Shown: piece by piece, positions 1-6,057 of the stretch | How the letters are laid out: each line of letters opens with the position of its first letter | Numbering within the stretch: the first letter of the stretch is position 1 | Origin: a virus | Virus record (IMG/VR): IMGVR_UViG_3300009168_000095 | Coordinates: 1-28,199 of that record | Direction: 5' to 3' (one strand) | Length of the DNA: 28,199 nucleotides | Position numbers and translations under genes: made by a program | The notes under the pieces: generated by a model | Told to the model about the DNA's origin: nothing | What the model saw: the letters and a program-made list of their open reading frames with translations, nothing else | Database searches by the model: none

Positions 1-129
1 AGCGCACGCTCCTGCTGATGATGCGTTGGCATGGAGTTTATCAGCGAGCAAAGAGGGCGCACGTTCTTCTGCGGCTTTCTTGGCTTCCAGATGTTTGAAA
101 ACTAAATCTTCAATTTTCGGTAGGGTCAT
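1..129 (-). CDS. hypothetical protein, N-terminal part (runs off left edge)
   Basis: An ATG at 129 opens 43 codons that continue past the left edge, so only the N-terminus is visible. The start MTLPKIEDLVF is preceded by AAAGGAA at Shine-Dalgarno distance. The visible part is helical and rich in Ala, Lys and Glu, and no domain can be assigned. It is the last visible gene of the leftward operon and follows the 139-480 gene by 9 nt. Confidence 0.6.
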   Translation of the reverse strand, partial: MTLPKIEDLVFKHLEAKKAAEERAPSLLADKLHANASSAGACA

Positions 130-138
130 TTGATTCCT

Positions 139-480
139 TTAGAAGTTACTAGGTAGAGTTTCCTCAAGGTGGCGCAACATACTCTGTTGCACGCTAATGG
201 TTGTTTGAATCGCCCGTAAACGCTCTCTATAGGCATCCCGCGTTGCTTCTGCGATACGAGCCTCACGCATGAATTGAGCGACGATTAACACGGCTTCTGA
301 TTCACGCTGCTTCTGAGTTCCTTCACCGACCGAGAGAAAGGCTTTAGCCCACTCTACATCGTAGGTGCTACGCTTCTCAGCGGCATCTTTAATGGCTGAT
401 TCATAGCCGACGATAGCGGCACGAAGCGCGGAGATAAGGCGCGTTAGTTCGTTGTTGATAGTGATTAACTCGTTAGCCAT
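139..480 (-). CDS. small coiled-coil phage protein
   Basis: 113 aa, almost entirely helical with heptad-like spacing and no membrane segment. The central stretch (about residues 35-60, around YDVEWAKAFL and the following Lys/Arg/Glu run) and the C-terminal pattern of a long amphipathic helix resemble a widespread class of small phage coiled-coil proteins of unknown role, often found among early genes. The ATG at 480 has GAGG upstream, inside the end of the preceding gene, whose stop immediately abuts this start. Function is unknown; the family resemblance is from memory. Confidence 0.75.
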   Translation of the reverse strand: MANELITINNELTRLISALRAAIVGYESAIKDAAEKRSTYDVEWAKAFLSVGEGTQKQRESEAVLIVAQFMREARIAEATRDAYRERLRAIQTTISVQQSMLRHLEETLPSNF

Positions 481-666
481 TTAATCCTCGTCAGCGGCGG
501 CACACTCAGCACAAGGTTCTAGTGCGGAACAAAGTCCATTAGGCCACACACCGAGCGCAAACACGTCTTCATAGACTCGATACGCTTCATCCACATCACC
601 GTATTGAGAGGTTTCAACCTCACGGCGGGATAGATCGTCAACAAGGGATTTAGTTGATTGGTACAT
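481..666 (-). CDS. hypothetical protein
   Basis: 61 aa starting MYQSTKSLVDDL. I chose the ATG at 666 because it overlaps the stop of the upstream gene as TAATG, the usual coupling in this operon, and AAAGGAG lies about 10 nt upstream. The protein is acidic and ends with a CAEC-type Cys pair near the C-terminus (about residues 49-57), too few residues for a full zinc site. No family recognised. Confidence 0.65.
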   Translation of the reverse strand: MYQSTKSLVDDLSRREVETSQYGDVDEAYRVYEDVFALGVWPNGLCSALEPCAECAAADED

Positions 667-932
667 TATTCGGCGTCTCCTTTTACCTCGATACATTTCC
701 TCCCCTCACACCCCTCAAGCGCGTCGAACATCTCTTGAATCTTGATAACTCGCCGCTGGCCGTTCCACTCTACGGTTATCGTCTCAGCCACGTTAAGCAC
801 CAAGAGAAAGTCCGATTGTGGCGCAGGGGGAGCAGTGATCGTAATGGTGTCAGCCTTTAGTTTCTGCGCTTGAACGGCCATGCTTCCGACCATCACGGCA
901 AATAACGCTTGTACTGCGGTTCTTCGATTCAT
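666..932 (-). CDS. secreted or periplasmic small protein with Tat-like leader
   Basis: 88 aa. The N-terminus MNRRTAVQALFAVMVGSMAV has a twin arginine followed by a hydrophobic core and a possible AxA signal-peptidase site (VQA, near residue 22), so export is likely. The mature part is a short beta-rich domain with two Cys (CEGRKC) near the C-terminus that could form a disulfide. The ATG overlaps the upstream stop as ATGA, with GGAG 8 nt upstream. Function unknown. Two other ORFs in the window (6914-7456 and 5779-5838) begin with the same MNRR plus hydrophobic run. Confidence 0.65.
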   Translation of the reverse strand: MNRRTAVQALFAVMVGSMAVQAQKLKADTITITAPPAPQSDFLLVLNVAETITVEWNGQRRVIKIQEMFDALEGCEGRKCIEVKGDAE

Positions 933-1135
933 CGGTAATACTCCTCCAGACTAATTCCCAACCCTTGCGCATCCGCTACTCCAAAGCAATCCTGGCACAC
1001 GAGCTTTCCACCTTCCATTACTCCACAGTAAACATCTGTACATCTGAACCATCCTTCATGCTCAGGACAGAAATGACGTTGAGTTGGAAAGATTGCTGAA
1101 TGTAGGACAGCAGCGCGTGTTTGTTCTGAGGGCAT
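929..1135 (-). CDS. small Cys/His-rich (zinc-binding) protein
   Basis: 68 aa. Residues 20-50 carry FCPEH, CTDVYC and CQDC, enough Cys/His ligands for a zinc ribbon. GGAG precedes the ATG at 1135 and lies at the end of the preceding 48-aa gene. The last bases overlap the next start as ATGA. It is one of about a dozen tiny zinc-ribbon proteins in this genome. Specific function unknown. Confidence 0.65.
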   Translation of the reverse strand: MPSEQTRAAVLHSAIFPTQRHFCPEHEGWFRCTDVYCGVMEGGKLVCQDCFGVADAQGLGISLEEYYR

Positions 1136-1144
1136 TTCAATCTC

Positions 1145-1291
1145 CTACTTGAGTCTATGGGTTAGGGGATCGTCCAACATCGCGGATACTTCTCTGACAG
1201 CTTCGTTAAAGCCCGCTCGATAGCCTGAGACATCCCCGATAACGAAGCCTACAAGCCCTGCGGCGATAGTAATCAAGATGTAGGTTGTCAT
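1145..1291 (-). CDS. 48-aa single-pass membrane microprotein
   Basis: ATG at 1291, stop TAG at 1145-1147. The first 20 residues are hydrophobic (TYILITIAAGLVGFVIG) and form one membrane segment. A short soluble tail with basic and acidic residues follows, ending HRLK. The start overlaps the stop of the 1291-1560 gene as TAATG, which strongly supports translation. It is too short for common ORF cut-offs. No homologue is recognised; it could be a small membrane anchor or a host-envelope modulator. Confidence 0.65.
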   Translation of the reverse strand: MTTYILITIAAGLVGFVIGDVSGYRAGFNEAVREVSAMLDDPLTHRLK

Positions 1292-1560
1292 TAGATTCTC
1301 TCAAATACGTGAAAGACTAAACCTTCAAATGTTAGTTGATAAGTACCGATGTATTTGCGACTTGTGAGCGGGCGCATTTCGTGACCCGTTCCGTAGATTT
1401 CGATATGCCGATCTTCCTTCGGGCGGGCATCATCAACAACGGCCCACAAGCAAGGAATGTCATATTGGATTTGCACCGTCAGAATCTCTGCGCCTATCGG
1501 CATTGACAAGTCTTGCCCGTCAATGGTTCGCAGCGGGTACTTCCAAATCGTTTTAGCCAT
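1291..1560 (-). CDS. conserved phage protein, DUF7352-like
   Basis: 89 aa. The pattern IWKYPL near the start, then M-P-x-GAEIL-V-Q, PCLWAVVD, IYGTGHE, YIGTYQ and a terminal VFHVFE matches my recollection of a small all-beta phage/bacterial family (DUF7352 type) found across many phages; its function is unknown. A strong SD (AAGGAGAAGG) lies just before the ATG, overlapping the stop of the upstream 31-aa gene. Fairly confident of the family type, not of a role. Confidence 0.75.
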   Translation of the reverse strand: MAKTIWKYPLRTIDGQDLSMPIGAEILTVQIQYDIPCLWAVVDDARPKEDRHIEIYGTGHEMRPLTSRKYIGTYQLTFEGLVFHVFERI

Positions 1561-1569
1561 ACCTTCTCC

Positions 1570-1665
1570 TTATGAAACCGCCCACAGTAAAGCCGCATAA
1601 GCGACTACAATTAAAATCACTACTGCTAGCCCAAAGCAGTCTTGTTGAAAGTTACTTTTGTCCAT
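1570..1665 (-). CDS. 31-aa membrane microprotein
   Basis: ATG at 1665, stop TAA at 1570-1572. After an N-terminal MDKSNFQQDC the rest is a single hydrophobic helix (LAVVILIVVAYAALLW) ending VS. The stop codon lies directly beside the AAGGAG of the next gene, so the two are likely co-translated. No homologue recognised. The position in a gene-dense operon and the clean hydrophobic segment argue that it is real. Confidence 0.5.
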   Translation of the reverse strand: MDKSNFQQDCFGLAVVILIVVAYAALLWAVS

Positions 1666-1674
1666 TTTGCCCCC

Positions 1675-2244
1675 TTAGTATCGTCGTTCCCGCGTGTTGC
1701 GCTCACACCACGCAGACGTTCGACCGCCGACAGCCAATGACTTGCGGTATCGCTTCTTTAGCGCGGCTATCTCAGCCGCTTGGTCGCTATTCGGCACGTC
1801 CGGCCAAATGTCGAAGTAAACAAAGTGATACTTCTTGGCGGGCGGTTCCCATGTATGTACGTCAGCCTCAACAATGGTCAGTTTGGGATTGTCGTATAAT
1901 GGCCCAATGAGCGCGATAACGTCAGCAGAACGCTCCAGCACTGTAACGCTGGCAACGTCAGACTGTTTCAGCAAAGGTTCAATGATTAACCCAAGACCTA
2001 AACCCGCAATCAAGACGTGTCCGAAGGCTCTGTTCACAAAGTCTTGGTTGGTGTAGATTTCAAACTCCGCGTCAGTCATCCACAAACGCCCGTCGATGAA
2101 CAAGCGCGTGTAAGTCTTGGCGGTGAGCGGTTGACCGTCTCTCGCCGCCCTCATGCGGGTTAGCATGTCGGGGGAATCGTGAACTACCTTTGCCGCGCCA
2201 AATGACGCCGCAGGGACTCGCTTATGTAAAGTTCCAGCTCTCAT
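1675..2244 (-). CDS. SAM-dependent methyltransferase-like (spermidine-synthase fold)
   Basis: 189 aa. Residues 77-86 carry a glycine-rich motif I (IAGLGLGLI), residues 101-104 end the next strand with an acidic residue (TVLE), D128 follows an IVEAD strand, and FDIWPD (144-149) occupies the motif-IV position. This is the Rossmann core of spermidine-synthase-like methyltransferases. Upstream, RLWMTDAEFE (about 53-62) resembles phage members of this family. I chose ATG 2244 over an in-frame TTG at 2256 because GGAG sits 6 nt before it. The substrate is unknown; phage enzymes of this type could modify DNA, protein or small molecules. Confidence 0.75.
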   Translation of the reverse strand: MRAGTLHKRVPAASFGAAKVVHDSPDMLTRMRAARDGQPLTAKTYTRLFIDGRLWMTDAEFEIYTNQDFVNRAFGHVLIAGLGLGLIIEPLLKQSDVASVTVLERSADVIALIGPLYDNPKLTIVEADVHTWEPPAKKYHFVYFDIWPDVPNSDQAAEIAALKKRYRKSLAVGGRTSAWCERNTRERRY

Positions 2245-2267
2245 TGTTTTCTCCAATCAAAGGTGAT

Positions 2268-2384
2268 TTACCAAACCTCCCGCAGGATATTAAACCCCAC
2301 CACCATGAACCAGAGGATGACTAGCACGATGCCCACGCGGGCAACGGTAGGTAAGTTGAAGAAGCTATCTAGTAAGCGGTTCAT
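2268..2384 (-). CDS. 38-aa single-pass membrane microprotein
   Basis: ATG at 2384, TAA at 2268-2270. After MNRLLDSFFNLPTVARV comes a hydrophobic helix (GIVLVILWFMVVGF) and a short tail. The start overlaps the stop of the 2381-2620 gene as ATGA, typical of this operon. No family recognised. Confidence 0.6.
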   Translation of the reverse strand: MNRLLDSFFNLPTVARVGIVLVILWFMVVGFNILREVW

Positions 2385-2620
2385 TCTTCGTAATCTCCTC
2401 TCACTATTCTTGGTTCATCATCTACCTCAGTAGCCCGCTGCTTCCACTTATCTATGGCTTTGTCTCGGTTGTAGTCCGTAGGGCCAGCAGCTTCACAGCG
2501 GTCACAAGTGACGTAGAAGAACTCGCGGCCAGAAAAAGTAGCTATCCCCCGCTCACGCTCTCGTGCTACATCTAGGTCAGGTGAGCCGCAAAAGGCGCAG
2601 AATCCTAGTTCATTAGGCAT
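2381..2620 (-). CDS. Lar-like zinc-ribbon protein
   Basis: 79 aa. CAFCGSP near residue 8, then a spacer, then YVTCDRCEAAGP, then AIDKWKQR, matches the Lar (restriction-alleviation) architecture: two Cys pairs, the second followed by a short helix ending in a conserved W. Lar of Rac prophage modulates type I restriction, but many phage relatives are uncharacterised, so anti-restriction is only a hypothesis here. ATG at 2620 has GGAG 8 nt upstream inside the preceding gene. A second Lar-like gene lies at 4698-4928. Confidence 0.75.
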   Translation of the reverse strand: MPNELGFCAFCGSPDLDVARERERGIATFSGREFFYVTCDRCEAAGPTDYNRDKAIDKWKQRATEVDDEPRIVRGDYEE

Positions 2621-2622
2621 CC

Positions 2623-2793
2623 CTATTCTCCTTCATCTTCCAAGTCGTCAGCTCCATAAACTCGATTACATAACTCACAGTAGTAGCCCGATTCCCAATA
2701 GGATTCGCGTCCACCATCAGGAGCCACAACCCCCGTGTCATACTGCCCGCTGACGGGTTCCAAGTCGGCGTGACCTTTGGGACATTTACTCAT
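2623..2793 (-). CDS. 56-aa zinc-ribbon-like protein
   Basis: ATG at 2793, TAG at 2623-2625. CPKGH at residues 4-8 and CELC around residues 39-42 form a plausible Cys/His zinc site; the tail is acidic. The start lies 8 nt inside the 3' end of the upstream gene and the SD of the next gene lies in its last codons, consistent with an operon. No family assignment. Confidence 0.6.
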   Translation of the reverse strand: MSKCPKGHADLEPVSGQYDTGVVAPDGGRESYWESGYYCELCNRVYGADDLEDEGE

Positions 2794-3016
2794 TGCTCAC
2801 ATCCTTTGGTTCCCACAAAGCCCCTTCTAGGCCGCAAGGGTAGACCGCCGAAGAATTACTTCCTTGCCGCATACTTGAGCAGTAGGGCATCGTGGACACT
2901 CCGCTGACTAGATCAACAGCGGCAACGGTCGGCTGCGAGCATTGCGGCGCGTCATAAAAAGCCGCCGCACTTGGCACGCACCACTTACAGTCTTTACAGA
3001 ATTTAAGTTCAGCCAT
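2786..3016 (-). CDS. Cys-rich small protein, first gene of the leftward operon
   Basis: 76 aa starting MAELKFCKDCKWC. Additional Cys occur at QCSQP, YCSSM and YPCGLEG, giving a probable zinc-binding fold; the C-terminal G-ALWEPK pattern is seen in small phage proteins with an N-terminal KFCKDCKW motif. Although the frame is open further upstream, ATG 3016 has AAAGGAAAA at the right distance and lies downstream of a good promoter (3047-3076), so the longer form is unlikely. Function unknown. Confidence 0.7.
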   Translation of the reverse strand: MAELKFCKDCKWCVPSAAAFYDAPQCSQPTVAAVDLVSGVSTMPYCSSMRQGSNSSAVYPCGLEGALWEPKDVSNE

Positions 3017-3046
3017 GTTTGTTTTCCTTTCAATCGAAGCAAGCGA

Positions 3047-3076
3047 ACAGTAGCACGGATAGGAAAGACATGTCAA
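3047..3076 (-). promoter_or_regulatory. leftward sigma70-like promoter with possible operator
   Basis: On the minus strand TTGACA (3076-3071) is followed after 18 nt by TACTGT (3052-3047). It reads into the leftward operon starting at 3016. An 8-bp palindrome, GACATGTC (3067-3074), overlaps the -35 box and could bind the adjacent XRE regulator (inference). Confidence 0.6.
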
Positions 3077-3106
3077 GCATCGTTTACAAGAAATAGTAAT
3101 CTTGCG

Positions 3107-3136
3107 TTGACAAGACAGGACGTGACGTGCTAGGGT
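3107..3136 (+). promoter_or_regulatory. rightward promoter for XRE regulator (leaderless)
   Basis: TTGACA (3107-3112), an 18-nt spacer, then TAGGGT (3131-3136). The ATG of the regulator is 7 nt after the -10 box and no SD is visible, so the transcript is probably leaderless or nearly so. It is divergent from the promoter at 3047-3076; the two -35 boxes form an inverted TGTCAA/TTGACA pair. Confidence 0.55.
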
Positions 3137-3143
3137 TGGGCCT

Positions 3144-3359
3144 ATGTTCATCAGCGAAATCAAGATAGACGCAGGGAAGCTGAAGGGGGCACGCGGTTTA
3201 CGCAAGCCTTCTGAGGTGGCGCGGGAGATCGGGATTACCCGTCAGCACTTGTGGCAAATAGAATCTGGACGGGCGAAACCTTCGGGAGAGATTCTAGCCA
3301 AGCTCTGCTGGCTCTACGGAAAGCCCATTCAGGAGTTCACTTCTAACGAGTCTAAGTGA
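3144..3359 (+). CDS. XRE/Cro-type HTH transcriptional regulator
   Basis: 71 aa. Residues 22-45 form a classic HTH (PSEVAREIGITRQHLWQIES), followed by GRAKPSGEILAKLCWLY, typical of Cro/CI-type DNA-binding domains. There is no dimerisation or peptidase domain, so it is a minimal single-domain repressor or antirepressor-type switch. It sits between divergent promoters and probably regulates one or both. There is no SD upstream; the start lies 7 nt downstream of a -10 hexamer, as in leaderless repressor mRNAs such as lambda cI. Confidence 0.85.
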   Translation: MFISEIKIDAGKLKGARGLRKPSEVAREIGITRQHLWQIESGRAKPSGEILAKLCWLYGKPIQEFTSNESK

Positions 3360-3389
3360 AGGTTAGCGAGACTAAGAAAGGTGGCGTAG

Positions 3390-3680
3390 ATGGATAAGAC
3401 AGAGTTGTTGCGATACGAACTTGCGGGGAGTGATTGGTGGGTGTCGCTGATTTCGTGGGGTTGGGCGCAGACGCTCGTTGCTCGTTATTTCGCGTGGAAG
3501 ATAAACCGAAAGTTCGCGGCATTGGAGAGAGTGCGGCAGCGATCCATCTTGGTCGGCGCGGCTATCCGGCGGGGAGTGGTAGTTCGCGGCATGAGCGATT
3601 CAGACATGGACTATCTCAACTCAGCCATCCGGCGCGAGTGGAATACGCCAGAAGAAGACAAGGCGTGGAAACATCTATGA
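3390..3680 (+). CDS. hypothetical protein
   Basis: 96 aa starting MDKTELLRYE, with AAAGGTGG upstream. Residues 15-33 (DWWVSLISWGWAQTLVARYF) are aromatic and amphipathic, possibly membrane-associated; the rest is basic then acidic. The stop overlaps the next ATG as ATGA. A longer overlapping frame covers the same DNA but only its last 29 codons look real. No family recognised. Confidence 0.6.
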   Translation: MDKTELLRYELAGSDWWVSLISWGWAQTLVARYFAWKINRKFAALERVRQRSILVGAAIRRGVVVRGMSDSDMDYLNSAIRREWNTPEEDKAWKHL

Positions 3681-3766
3681 AACATCTACTAACACTAACT
3701 TCTATTCCTCTGTTGGTACTTTTAGTTTCGGTGGTGAATCTGATTACCCCAAAGGAGTGGGAATGA
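3677..3766 (+). CDS. 29-aa membrane microprotein
   Basis: ATG 3677 overlaps the upstream stop (ATGA), and the TGA at 3764-3766 overlaps the next ATG at 3763. The peptide is MKHLLTLTSIPLLVLLVSVV followed by NLITPKEWE: a single hydrophobic segment with a short polar tail, resembling a signal or anchor peptide. Coupling at both ends supports expression. Function unknown. Confidence 0.5.
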   Translation: MKHLLTLTSIPLLVLLVSVVNLITPKEWE

Positions 3767-4005
3767 AGGCATTTGCTGACTTAGCCGATCTTCCAGAAGA
3801 TGATCGAATTGCGATCATTGGTAAAACCGCAGAGGGCGGGCAGCGAGTCGCATTTGTGGTTGAGGATCACGCTAAAGCTGATCGCTATGTTGAGAAGCTA
3901 ACAAAACGATTTCGGGTGTCAGTCGCCAAGCGATTAAATGGGCCAGTTAAGAACACAATTAGCGTGATTGTTACGAGACGATCTGAAGCGAAGGAGAACC
4001 TATGA
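3763..4005 (+). CDS. hypothetical protein
   Basis: 80 aa, mixed alpha/beta (IAIIGKTAEGGQRVAFVVED, then a helix with Lys/Arg, then VSVIVTRR-like strands). I chose ATG 3763, 5 nt after AAAGGAG, over the in-frame GTG 3757 that lies in the SD. It overlaps its neighbours by ATGA on both sides. No recognised family. Confidence 0.6.
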   Translation: MKAFADLADLPEDDRIAIIGKTAEGGQRVAFVVEDHAKADRYVEKLTKRFRVSVAKRLNGPVKNTISVIVTRRSEAKENL

Positions 4006-4484
4006 GCGGGAACGTAAAGGTCTGCACAACAAGTGGCGAGCCTGTCGATAAGGTGCGCGCCGAACAGACAGAAACCGAGGGTCAGCACAAAGCCTACTTA
4101 GTGCTCTGCGCCGAAGAACGGGAGAAAGGGTTTGTTCGGCCCTACCGTGATAGGTACAGACATGTGGGCCGTTCTATCTGTGGAAAGATGGCCGATAGTT
4201 CCCCGTTGCTTGGCGGGCCGCGTTCTATTTGTAGCGATGACTTCGAGCACGATGGCGAGCACGGCATACAAACCCGAACAGTTACCCAACCAGAGCACGC
4301 GCAAATAGAGAACACTCACAGACTGGGCGGTTGCGGTTCTGTTACCACAATGGGTCGCGCCCTAAGTGAAACTTATGCACGTGACCCGAAGTTCTACGGC
4401 GCAACCTTTTGCTGTCACTGCAATCAGCATTTACCTGTGGCTGAATTTGTTTGGGACGTTGACGGCGAAGTGGTTGGTTCTTAG
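4002..4484 (+). CDS. conserved phage protein with C-terminal zinc motif
   Basis: 160 aa. The C-terminal half carries GFVRPYRDRYRHVGR, then CGSVTTMGRALSETYARDP, FYGATFCCHCNQHLPVAEFVW and a terminal VGS. I recall this arrangement from small phage/prophage proteins of unknown function. FCCHC plus HLP could form a zinc site. The middle (residues 60-105) is Cys-containing and less ordered. ATGA overlap with the upstream gene. Its role is not known; the early-operon position suggests host takeover or DNA metabolism. Confidence 0.7.
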   Translation: MSGNVKVCTTSGEPVDKVRAEQTETEGQHKAYLVLCAEEREKGFVRPYRDRYRHVGRSICGKMADSSPLLGGPRSICSDDFEHDGEHGIQTRTVTQPEHAQIENTHRLGGCGSVTTMGRALSETYARDPKFYGATFCCHCNQHLPVAEFVWDVDGEVVGS

Positions 4485-4524
4485 TTTCTCTGGTGGCCTT
4501 AAACCAGCAGAGACGGAGATAGAA

Positions 4525-4701
4525 ATGGGTGAGTCGGAACACTATAAGGAGATTCTGAAAGCCGCTAAGAGTGGCCGGATCGCCGCTTGGCTGGTCTACA
4601 TGGTGATGTTGCTGCTTTTTATTGTTACGTGGGTTGGAATATCCACGATGGAGCAGCGAATAGTTGATCGACTAGACCGCATTGAAAGGAAACTGCCGTG
4701 A
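4525..4701 (+). CDS. 58-aa membrane protein
   Basis: I chose ATG 4525 because GGAG lies about 6 nt upstream; the frame is open further 5', but that part overlaps the 4002-4484 gene in another frame. An amphipathic N-terminus (HYKEILKAAKSGRIAAW) leads into a membrane helix (LVYMVMLLLFIVTWVG) and a C-terminal charged helix (RIVDRLDRIERK) that may be a coiled coil. Possibly a small inner-membrane effector; function unknown. Confidence 0.6.
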   Translation: MGESEHYKEILKAAKSGRIAAWLVYMVMLLLFIVTWVGISTMEQRIVDRLDRIERKLP

Positions 4702-4928
4702 CTAATCCAGAGGGGGAGCGGGAGAAACTGTTGAACTGCCCGTTTTGCGGATCGGCAGCGGGTAAGGCTTTTGTGCCGTCAAGTGATCCGCGAACAAACG
4801 GGCGCGGCGATCTGTGGATCATCGGTTGTCAAGATGCGGAGTGCGCCACTGGTTTCGTGTCGTCCAATATCGATGATTCAATCAAGCGTTGGAATGCACG
4901 ATCAGACATGCAGGAGCAGCAGAAGTAA
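4698..4928 (+). CDS. Lar-like zinc-ribbon protein
   Basis: 76 aa from a GTG start that overlaps the upstream stop (GTGA). CPFCGSAAG at residues 14-22, then IIGCQDAECATGF, then DSIKRWNAR, is the Lar-type arrangement of two Cys pairs followed by a W/N/R helix. Restriction alleviation is documented for Lar of Rac prophage but not for most relatives. It is the second Lar-like protein in this window (see 2381-2620). Confidence 0.75.
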   Translation: MTNPEGEREKLLNCPFCGSAAGKAFVPSSDPRTNGRGDLWIIGCQDAECATGFVSSNIDDSIKRWNARSDMQEQQK

Positions 4929-5237
4929 ATGGAAACCAAACCAAAAACTGAGAGCGCAACGACTGTTCAATTCGTTGGGGGCTACGCAGATGGGCGTATC
5001 GTTGAGTTATTCGGGCCATTGCCTGACATGTATAGATGTCCCGTTCCTGACCGCACCAGAGGGTTCACGGCTCCCTTAGTTTTCGATCCAGCACGACTGC
5101 CGCAAGAGGATGATTATGTACTTATTCCGCTATTTGGCAAGAAGTTCTACGTCGAAAGACGTTTACTGCAAATGGCGAACGACACAGCACGAACAACCGA
5201 TAATCCCTTGATAGGACACTTGGCAGAACTAAAATGA
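4929..5237 (+). CDS. hypothetical protein
   Basis: 102 aa; ATG directly follows the preceding TAA. An N-terminal beta segment (VQFVGGYADGRIVELFG) is followed by a Pro-rich middle and YVLIPLFGKKFYVERR. No transmembrane segment or Cys cluster. Not recognised. Confidence 0.6.
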   Translation: METKPKTESATTVQFVGGYADGRIVELFGPLPDMYRCPVPDRTRGFTAPLVFDPARLPQEDDYVLIPLFGKKFYVERRLLQMANDTARTTDNPLIGHLAELK

Positions 5238-5238
5238 A

Positions 5239-5433
5239 ATGAAACGCAATCCCAATAACTCTCAACGCCTGGAAGAATCTCTCACAGTTGCTTGTCCGTA
5301 CTGTCGCGCTAGGATTGGAGAGTCATGTTGGGGAATCAGCAGTTTCAGCGGCAAGCCCGTAAAGAAACCACACGTGCCCCACAAGGGGAGGGTATTGGCT
5401 TTAGTAGCACAGAGGTTGAAGGAGAAGGAATGA
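5239..5433 (+). CDS. phage zinc-finger protein (CPxC...GxxC...H...H type)
   Basis: 64 aa. VACPYCRARIGESCW, then a basic spacer and PHVPHKGR, matches small phage zinc fingers with a CxxC, a third Cys and one or two His, thought to bind nucleic acid. The C-terminal helix is basic. The TGA overlaps the next ATG (ATGA). Specific role unknown. Confidence 0.7.
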   Translation: MKRNPNNSQRLEESLTVACPYCRARIGESCWGISSFSGKPVKKPHVPHKGRVLALVAQRLKEKE

Positions 5434-5597
5434 CATTGACGTTGTGGGTAATTTGGGTAGCTACGGCGATGGTGGCTGCAATTATGAATGTTTCCATTTG
5501 GGAGCGATATGGAATGCGGATAGCCGCCCGTTCAGTCCTAGCAACCCTCTGTGGCCTCATTGCGGGTATTATCTGCATGACGTTGGAGGCGAAATGA
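5430..5597 (+). CDS. 55-aa two-helix membrane protein
   Basis: ATG 5430 is preceded by AAGGAGAAGG and overlaps the upstream stop. Two hydrophobic segments, about residues 3-22 and 34-51, are separated by WERYGMRIAARS. The overall shape is holin-like or antiholin-like, but the gene is far from the endolysin, so lysis is only one possibility. Overlaps the next gene by ATGA. Confidence 0.6.
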   Translation: MTLTLWVIWVATAMVAAIMNVSIWERYGMRIAARSVLATLCGLIAGIICMTLEAK

Positions 5598-5782
5598 GCA
5601 AGGAGCTAATTTCTCACACGCGCATCGTGAACGATTTAGAAATCTACGTTGATGATGAAGTTGCAGATGACGAGGTTGAGGTTGATTTCTTTCTTCCGCG
5701 CCATAAGCATCGAGTGACAGTTAAACTAAAAACCAAAGACGTACTACCTGAACTATGGGCGCGACTTCAGGAACAACCATGA
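5594..5782 (+). CDS. small acidic protein
   Basis: 62 aa. A strongly acidic centre (YVDDEVADDEVEVDFF) is followed by a basic patch (RHKHRVTVKLKTK). It could be a small DNA mimic or adaptor, but nothing specific is recognisable. ATGA overlaps at both ends place it in the same translational chain. Confidence 0.6.
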   Translation: MSKELISHTRIVNDLEIYVDDEVADDEVEVDFFLPRHKHRVTVKLKTKDVLPELWARLQEQP

Positions 5783-5838
5783 ACAGAAGAAGGTTTCTTG
5801 AACTACTAGCCTTAGCAAGTGCGGGGAGTGTGGAATGA
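5779..5838 (+). CDS. 19-aa ORF resembling a truncated Tat leader
   Basis: ATG 5779 and TGA 5836-5838 each overlap a neighbour as ATGA. The peptide MNRRRFLELLALASAGSVE looks like the n- and h-region of a Tat signal peptide with nothing behind it. It could be a translational linker, a remnant of an exported protein, or a functional micropeptide. The double coupling is the only evidence that it is translated. Confidence 0.35.
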   Translation: MNRRRFLELLALASAGSVE

Positions 5839-6017
5839 CTGACGTTAAGGAGCCACTTAAACAAGTTTGCCCGCGCTGTGAAACAACCTTCTGGAGTTAT
5901 CGCCCGTGGCCGAGCTGCGGAGCGTGTCTGACTGAGAAAGAACACGATCATCTTATCGCTACTGCTCCGTTTCAACCCGTCCCTCTGCTTATCTGGCTAC
6001 AACAACATCAGAACTAA
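5835..6017 (+). CDS. 60-aa zinc-ribbon protein
   Basis: CPRCETTFW near residue 12 and PSCGACL near residue 27 give two Cys pairs, a compact zinc ribbon, followed by a hydrophobic/aromatic tail ending LIWLQQHQN. Starts by ATGA overlap. Last of the tightly coupled chain before the nuclease gene. No specific function. Confidence 0.6.
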   Translation: MTDVKEPLKQVCPRCETTFWSYRPWPSCGACLTEKEHDHLIATAPFQPVPLLIWLQQHQN

Positions 6018-6041
6018 ATCCCTTCGTTTGAAGGGCTTCAA

Positions 6042-6050
6042 TGGTAAAAT
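6042..6050 (+). promoter_or_regulatory. extended -10 promoter before nuclease gene
   Basis: TGGTAAAAT is an extended -10 (TGn plus TAAAAT at 6045-6050). The ATG at 6058 lies 7 nt further on, so the transcript may be leaderless. A short hairpin, CCCTTC-GTTT-GAAGGG (6020-6035), sits just upstream and may attenuate read-through from the preceding operon. Confidence 0.4.
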
Positions 6051-6057
6051 GCAGGCA

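Noticed and set aside
1572-1910. Plus-strand frames antisense to the methyltransferase-like gene
   Set aside because: No SD; the minus-strand gene has clear motifs and operon coupling.
3434-3676. N-terminal part of a longer plus-strand frame leading into the 29-aa ORF
   Set aside because: It overlaps the SD-supported gene 3390-3680 in another frame and is Arg/Gly/Ser-rich shadow sequence; only the last 29 codons, from the coupled ATG 3677, look real.
6020-6035. Rho-independent terminator before the nuclease gene
   Set aside because: The 6-bp hairpin is not followed by a T-run; mentioned only as a possible attenuator.
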